From: Lachnospiraceae bacterium
Lineage (GTDB): Bacteria > Bacillota_A > Clostridia > Lachnospirales > Lachnospiraceae
Assembly (NCBI GenBank): GCA_017435025.1
Contig: JAFSFU010000244.1
Coordinates: 1-10,254 of the forward strand
DNA: 10,254 bases
Direction of reading: 5' to 3'
Notes under the pieces: model-generated
Seen by the model: only the letters and a program-made list of their open reading frames with translations
Database searches by the model: none
Told to the model about the DNA's origin: nothing
Position numbers and translations under genes: made by a program
Shown here: piece by piece, positions 7,058 through 10,254 of the stretch
How positions within the stretch are numbered: the first letter of the stretch is position 1
How the letters are laid out: each line of letters starts with the position of its first letter

Positions 7058-8081
7058 GTCTGGAATCCTTTCTTTCAAATATAAATGCGTATAAAATGAT
7101 TCCGCTTGTGATGATGGTACGAATGATTTCGGCCATCTCCGGAATCAACAGTGCATTCGCCACCGGAATAGACAGCAAGTATGTCACCTGATATAAAAAC
7201 GTACCTACCAGTGCGTTGGTAACGGTCGCCTTTTTCGGACTGGCACCGCCGATTACAATGGCAGAAACTGCCGGAAAGCTCATCATAAACGGTCCGTCAT
7301 ACAGATGCAGGATTCCGTAACTCTGTGAATATACAATTACACCGATCGCTGCGATCACCGTAGACATAATGATACCGATGGTACGGTAATGATCTACATT
7401 GATTCCGGACAATCTTACAAATCGCTCGTTTTCCGCGATTGCCGTAAAGATCATGCCGGTCTTTGTCTTGGAAAACAGCCATAACAGGAAACCGATTCCA
7501 AAAAAGAATAACAGTAAACCAGCTGGAATGATCACTTCTCCGATATGGATCTGCCACAGATTGTCAAGAATCTGACCAAAATATTCGTCCAGATTGACTC
7601 TCGGTCTGAGTCCTTGGCCGCCGATCGGATAAAGCATCTGACGGTTGGTAACCGGTGCAAATGTATAAAACAGGTTCATGATCGGAATAAAGGAATATCC
7701 GGCAAAGGTTGCCACAATTTCCTCGTTCATCTTCAAGCGGTTCAGAATCTGCGCATACAAAAATCCAAAGACTACAGCAACCGCTGATCCTAAAAGGATC
7801 GAAAAGAAAAATCCGGTCCAGGATGTCATTCGGGCATCCAGAGCAAAGATCATACCAACCAGACCTGCTGAAAGACCGATCATCATACCAAAGTTTCGTC
7901 CGGCACCCACATTGATCATCGGAATTAACGACAATACGATAACACCGTTCATCGCCCATTTGATCAGCGCATCATTGATGATGCCAACCAGACTCATATC
8001 AACACCGATGGCAACGACGAGTAAAGCCGCGGTAAACAGGAACATGATAATCTGCGGAGGGTTCAAATATTTAGTTTTCAT
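7038..8081 (-). CDS. ABC transporter permease, BPD_transp_2 family (first subunit)
   Basis: 347 residues, ATG start, with GGGAGGG about six bases upstream. It begins MKTKYLNPPQIIMFLFTAALLVVAIGVDMSLVG and continues with about nine or ten hydrophobic spans. Typical family blocks are NVGAGRNFGMMIGLSAGLVGMIFAL, the coupling loop KTKTGMIFTAIAENERFVRLSGIN, and FPAVSAIVIGGASPKKATVTNALVG. The tail is charged (ERKDSRHEAREK). The start codon lies inside the last codons of the ATPase gene (11-base overlap) and its 3' end overlaps the next permease. ATPase, permease 1 and permease 2 are thus made as one coupled unit. It is a paralogue of the following permease, and the two probably form a heterodimer. 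Confidence 0.85.
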   Translation of the reverse strand: MKTKYLNPPQIIMFLFTAALLVVAIGVDMSLVGIINDALIKWAMNGVIVLSLIPMINVGAGRNFGMMIGLSAGLVGMIFALDARMTSWTGFFFSILLGSAVAVVFGFLYAQILNRLKMNEEIVATFAGYSFIPIMNLFYTFAPVTNRQMLYPIGGQGLRPRVNLDEYFGQILDNLWQIHIGEVIIPAGLLLFFFGIGFLLWLFSKTKTGMIFTAIAENERFVRLSGINVDHYRTIGIIMSTVIAAIGVIVYSQSYGILHLYDGPFMMSFPAVSAIVIGGASPKKATVTNALVGTFLYQVTYLLSIPVANALLIPEMAEIIRTIITSGIILYAFIFERKDSRHEAREK

Positions 8082-9421
8082 GAACAGCCCTCCCGTAAAG
8101 TGCCAGAGTCAGTTCTTCCAAACTCACATCACCTTCAAATATCTTATATACCTGTCCCTGATACATCACTGCGATCCGGTCACAGGTACGGATCAGCTCC
8201 TCCAATTCACCGGAAGCAACAATGACCGTTGTTCCATAGTCCCTGTTCATCTTCTGGATCCAATCAAGAATCAATTCCTTCGAATAGACGTCAATTCCTC
8301 GCGTCGGTTCTCCGATCAGTAAAAGATCAGGCTGGAAAGTAAGAGCACGGCTCACACATACCTTTTGCTGGTTACCGCCTGAAAGCTCACGGACATTCTG
8401 CTCCGGTCCCTGGCAAACGATGTTCAGTTTTTCGATCATTTCTCTTGTATGCGCCTCGATTGCTTTTTTATCCATAAAAGACAATGGCGGACACTGTTTC
8501 CATTTGAGAAACTCCGGATGACGTGATTCCGTTCCAAACGTGATATTTCTCCAAATCGGACTGTCCAAAAACAAACTGGTTGTGGATCGATCTTCAGAAA
8601 GATAATATACACCATTTCGAATCAAGGACTTATAATCACCGCGTTTGATCTCTTTTCCATCCAGAATGACCTGATAATCTGCCTTTTTAAGACCAAACAG
8701 ACCATCCGTAAACTGATCCTGTCCCTGACCGGCAAGACCTGTGATACCGAGGATCTCACCCTTCTTTACTGTCAAACCGGCATCGGTTCCGTTTATATTT
8801 TTATAGAAGAAAAAGTCTTTCGTATGGACATTGCGGTCTTTTCGATTTGCCTTCACGATTTCTTTTCCGACCATATCTTCCGCAAATCTTGTTTCACTGA
8901 ACTCTGTCTTTTCGTAAGTCGAGATCAGCTGACCATCGCGGAGAACAGATACCCGGTCACATACATCCATGATCTCATCCAGACGATGGGAAATAAACAG
9001 AACTGCAATTCCAGCCGCTGCAATTTCACGGATGCATTTTAACAGCATTTTCGGTTCCGTAATATTCAGTGAACTGGTCGGTTCATCCAACATCAGCAAG
9101 CGAACATTTTGATTGTCCAACTCACGGGCCAGTTCAACGAACTGTTTCTGGTTCAGAGATAATTTATCAATCTTTTGATCCGGATCGAGGCTGGCTCCGA
9201 TTCTCCCCAACGTTTCTTCCGCATCTTCCCGGTTTTTCTTTCGGTCCAGATAAGCCAGTTCCGGCAAACCTAAGCCATGGTTTGTCACATTTTCACGATT
9301 GATCTTGATATTCTCTGTGACAGTCATTCCCTTAAAAAGTGCCAGTTCCTGATGAACCATGGCAATACCATGGGAAACGGACTGCATGTGATTGCCAATA
9401 TGAACTTCTTTCCCGTCAATA
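8071..9421 (-). CDS. RbsA/MglA-like double ABC ATPase, N-terminus lost at assembly junction
   Basis: About 449 residues of an ATPase of roughly 500-515 that carries two nucleotide-binding domains and powers the two permeases downstream. Genuine sequence begins at IDGKEVHIG. The first domain retains the Q-loop (MVHQELALFKGMTV), a degenerate signature LSLNQKQ, Walker B LLMLDEPTSSL and switch histidine FISHRLDEI. Its Walker A and start codon are missing. The second domain has a Walker A lacking lysine (GLAGQGQDQF), canonical signature LSGGNQQK, GEPTRGID in the Walker B place and no switch histidine (ASGELEEL); these losses are usual for the second half of RbsA-type proteins. The missing first 55-60 residues are replaced by an adapter-derived stretch and an unrelated ATPase fragment in the same frame. 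The real 5' end and the operon promoter must be on another contig. The stop codon overlaps the permease start by 11 bases. Confidence 0.85.
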
Positions 9422-9438
9422 AGATCGGAAGAGCACAC
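9422..9438 (+). other. Illumina adapter remnant at a chimeric assembly junction
   Basis: AGATCGGAAGAGCACAC is identical over 17 bases to the start of the Illumina TruSeq adapter; the complement GTGTGCTCTTCCGATCT is its read-side end. On the minus strand it is translated V-C-S-S-D-L, the tell-tale peptide of adapter read-through in predicted proteins. On each side protein homology switches abruptly from RbsA-type ATPase to GHKL ATPase. The two sides were not neighbours in the genome. Confidence 0.95.
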
Positions 9439-9756
9439 AGATACTTTTTCTTCTGATATTTTATCAAAAGCATTTTTGAAAAACTCTTTTGTGGTCTTGG
9501 CCTTCTGTCCGCTCCAATAAGAAGAACATTTTTCAAATGTATCCTTCAATGTTGCAGCTTCAGGAATACTTTCCGTAGGAATTTCAAAGTTCGAAAAATC
9601 CACGCGCACAGTCTTCTGTGTCGCTGCATCCAGAGAGTTCTGGCAAATTTCGCGGGCCAAAGATTTTAAAGGTGTACCCCTAAAGGTTGCCACGCCAGAA
9701 TCGTTAATACCTTTGTTCTCTCCATGGTCATTCGACGGAAAATACCAAAATGCCAT
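9439..9756 (-). CDS. GHKL-type ATPase N-terminal fragment, 3' part lost at assembly junction
   Basis: 106 genuine residues starting MAFWYFPSNDHGENKGINDSGVATFRGTPLKSL. The N-box of HSP90/MutL/histidine-kinase-like ATPases is clear: AREICQNSLDA (34-44), with catalytic Glu36 and Mg-binding Asn40. The chain then runs through a helical, lysine-rich segment to KISEEKVS, where the adapter begins. In relatives I remember, an LRISDFNTTGL-type second ATP motif would come next; it is absent, as expected if the gene was cut by misassembly. Such proteins occur in restriction and defence islands (MORC/MutL-like ATPases linked to methylases and nucleases), which is inference for this copy. ATG follows AAAGGGGG with an 8-base spacer, and the gene starts 16 bases after the small gene upstream. 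The full protein must be much longer. Confidence 0.75.
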
Positions 9757-9772
9757 ATTGGTAACCCCCTTT

Positions 9773-9994
9773 TTATTTCAATCTAAACTTACTTGAATCA
9801 TCGCTGGAAGATTCAAACTTAGCCTTGGCGATCTTCAGTTCAGATTCAATCGCGGCAAAGATTTTTTTGACATCATCCTTTGTGTACTCATAAGTAGATT
9901 TGCTGGAACAGTTGCCAAGTAACCGTATCATATCAATTATCTTGTTGGTTCTTGCCTCTGCAATTCTCACGAATCTATCTTGTTTTGTTTCCAT
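9773..9994 (-). CDS. Small helical protein paired with the GHKL ATPase
   Basis: 73 residues, ATG preceded by AAAAGGAG (10003-10010) with an 8-base spacer. The sequence METKQDRFVRIAEARTNK continues as a likely alpha-helical, charged protein with IIDMIRLLGNCSSKSTYEYT and DDVKKIFAAIESELKIAKAKF, and ends in a Ser/Asp-rich tail. I recognise the pattern RTNK-x3-IRLLGNCS followed by YEYT-x2-DV as a recurrent small protein of accessory defence or restriction islands, but know no function for it. It has no signal peptide, membrane segment or helix-turn-helix that I can see. It is the first gene after a strong promoter and is followed after 16 bases by the GHKL ATPase, so the two are probably co-expressed and may form a complex. 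Confidence 0.7.
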   Translation of the reverse strand: METKQDRFVRIAEARTNKIIDMIRLLGNCSSKSTYEYTKDDVKKIFAAIESELKIAKAKFESSSDDSSKFRLK

Positions 9995-10027
9995 ATATAT
10001 CGCTCCTTTTTTGATTATTTCATTTAT

Positions 10028-10056
10028 ATATTACAAATATTTTCTCGTTATGTCAA
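10028..10056 (-). promoter_or_regulatory. Near-consensus housekeeping promoter of the small-protein/GHKL operon
   Basis: On the minus strand: TTGACA (10051-10056), exactly 17 bases, TAATAT (10028-10033). The leader to the 73-residue gene would be roughly 25-30 bases and includes its ribosome binding site. This is the strongest sigma-A-type promoter in the window. Confidence 0.8.
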
Positions 10057-10096
10057 TAGAAATATTTACATTGTGTTATATATTTTGCAAATATTT
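10035..10096. promoter_or_regulatory. Three AAATATTT palindromes around the promoter, candidate operators
   Basis: AAATATTT occurs at 10035-10042 (inside the promoter spacer), 10060-10067 (just upstream of -35) and 10089-10096. The second and third are in opposite orientation and extend to the 12-base inverse pair ATAGAAATATTT (10056-10067) and AAATATTTCTAT (10089-10100). This placement suits a repressor or controller protein. The region is very AT-rich, so chance is possible. Confidence 0.45.
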
Positions 10097-10099
10097 CTA

Positions 10100-10142
10100 T
10101 TATATTTTACAGTATGTATGAAAGTACAGTTGTAAAATATAA
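10100..10142. repeat. 12-bp perfect inverted repeat upstream of the operon
   Basis: TTATATTTTACA (10100-10111) and TGTAAAATATAA (10131-10142) are perfect inverses separated by 19 bases. It lies upstream of the candidate operators. It may be a regulator site or a recombination-related repeat. Confidence 0.5.
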
Positions 10143-10203
10143 CTTTTTTAGCGAATCGCCAAGTGAAAAACTCCATTTTATTAAAGACTATAAGCAAATC
10201 ATA

Positions 10204-10250
10204 ACCACCGGCCGTGCCGGTGGTATGCACAGGCCCCCTTAGGGCCTTTT
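10204..10250. terminator. Two adjacent GC-rich hairpins at the right edge
   Basis: ACCACCGGC (10204-10212) and GCCGGTGGT (10216-10224) form a perfect 9-bp stem with a 3-base loop. AGGCCC (10231-10236) and GGGCCT (10242-10247) form a second stem followed by TTT on the plus strand. They probably end a gene lying beyond the window or belong to a dispersed hairpin repeat. From 9995 to 10254 I see no gene: only the promoter region and these hairpins. Confidence 0.5.
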
Positions 10251-10254
10251 ACCA

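Noticed and set aside
7058..7078. TTG at 7076-7078 as start of the second permease
   Set aside because: The ATG at 7055-7057 has AAGGA at proper spacing and gives the usual short N-terminus before the first membrane span.
8071..9756. A 561-residue GHKL-ABC fusion protein as a new signalling or defence enzyme
   Set aside because: The join is an exact Illumina adapter sequence, and each half lacks the motifs expected at the break. It is an assembly artefact.
9900..10121. Plus-strand 73-residue hydrophobic frame over the right-hand promoter region
   Set aside because: It is antisense to the small gene and runs through the promoter and palindromes; its hydrophobic look comes from AT-rich DNA, and no ribosome binding site is seen.

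Overview
The window reads as gut Firmicutes DNA, most likely Lachnospiraceae. The reasons are a Clostridia-type sporulation sigma factor K without a pro-sequence, a 4Fe-4S L-cysteine desulfidase, an Ala/Thr/Glu-rich lipoprotein linker, strong AGGAGG-type ribosome binding sites and moderate GC. It is not one continuous piece of genome. Positions 9422-9438 are an exact 17-base match to the Illumina adapter stem AGATCGGAAGAGCACAC, so everything to the right of it is joined to the left part artificially.

Region A (1 to about 2598, AT-rich, plus strand) holds two accessory genes. The first is a 5'-truncated DUF6602-like protein with a nuclease-like D...ExK pattern. The second is an overcoming-lysogenization/PARIS-like ATPase fused to a TOPRIM/DUF4435-like domain. 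Together they look like a candidate anti-phage module. A hairpin with nested inverted repeats separates them from the convergent sigma factor gene.

Region B (about 2599 to 4560, minus strand) holds sigK and an L-cysteine desulfidase gene. sigK is cut off inside the recognition helix of region 4.2, straight after GISRSYV, and the sequence beyond is unrelated. This is what a skin-like intervening element or a sigK-targeting island would leave, with region A as its cargo. sigK appears to start at a TTG with a good Shine-Dalgarno, behind a SigK/SigE-type promoter that overlaps the terminator of the desulfidase gene.

Region C (4620 to 9421, minus strand) is one ABC import operon read right to left: RbsA/MglA-like double ATPase (N-terminus lost at the artificial junction), two overlapping BPD_transp_2 permeases, a 14-base-arm intercistronic hairpin, and a DUF3798 lipoprotein as probable substrate-binding component. 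It ends in a clear intrinsic terminator. The substrate is unknown.

Region D (9439 to 10254, minus strand, AT-rich) comes from another DNA molecule or another place in the genome. It carries a near-consensus promoter surrounded by three AAATATTT palindromes, a 73-residue small protein, and the first 106 residues of a GHKL (HSP90/MutL/MORC-like) ATPase that breaks off before its second ATP-binding motif. It looks like the start of a second, unrelated defence or restriction-type operon. Two GC-rich hairpins lie at the right edge.

The apparent 561-residue GHKL-ABC fusion is an in-frame assembly artefact and should not be read as a novel protein.
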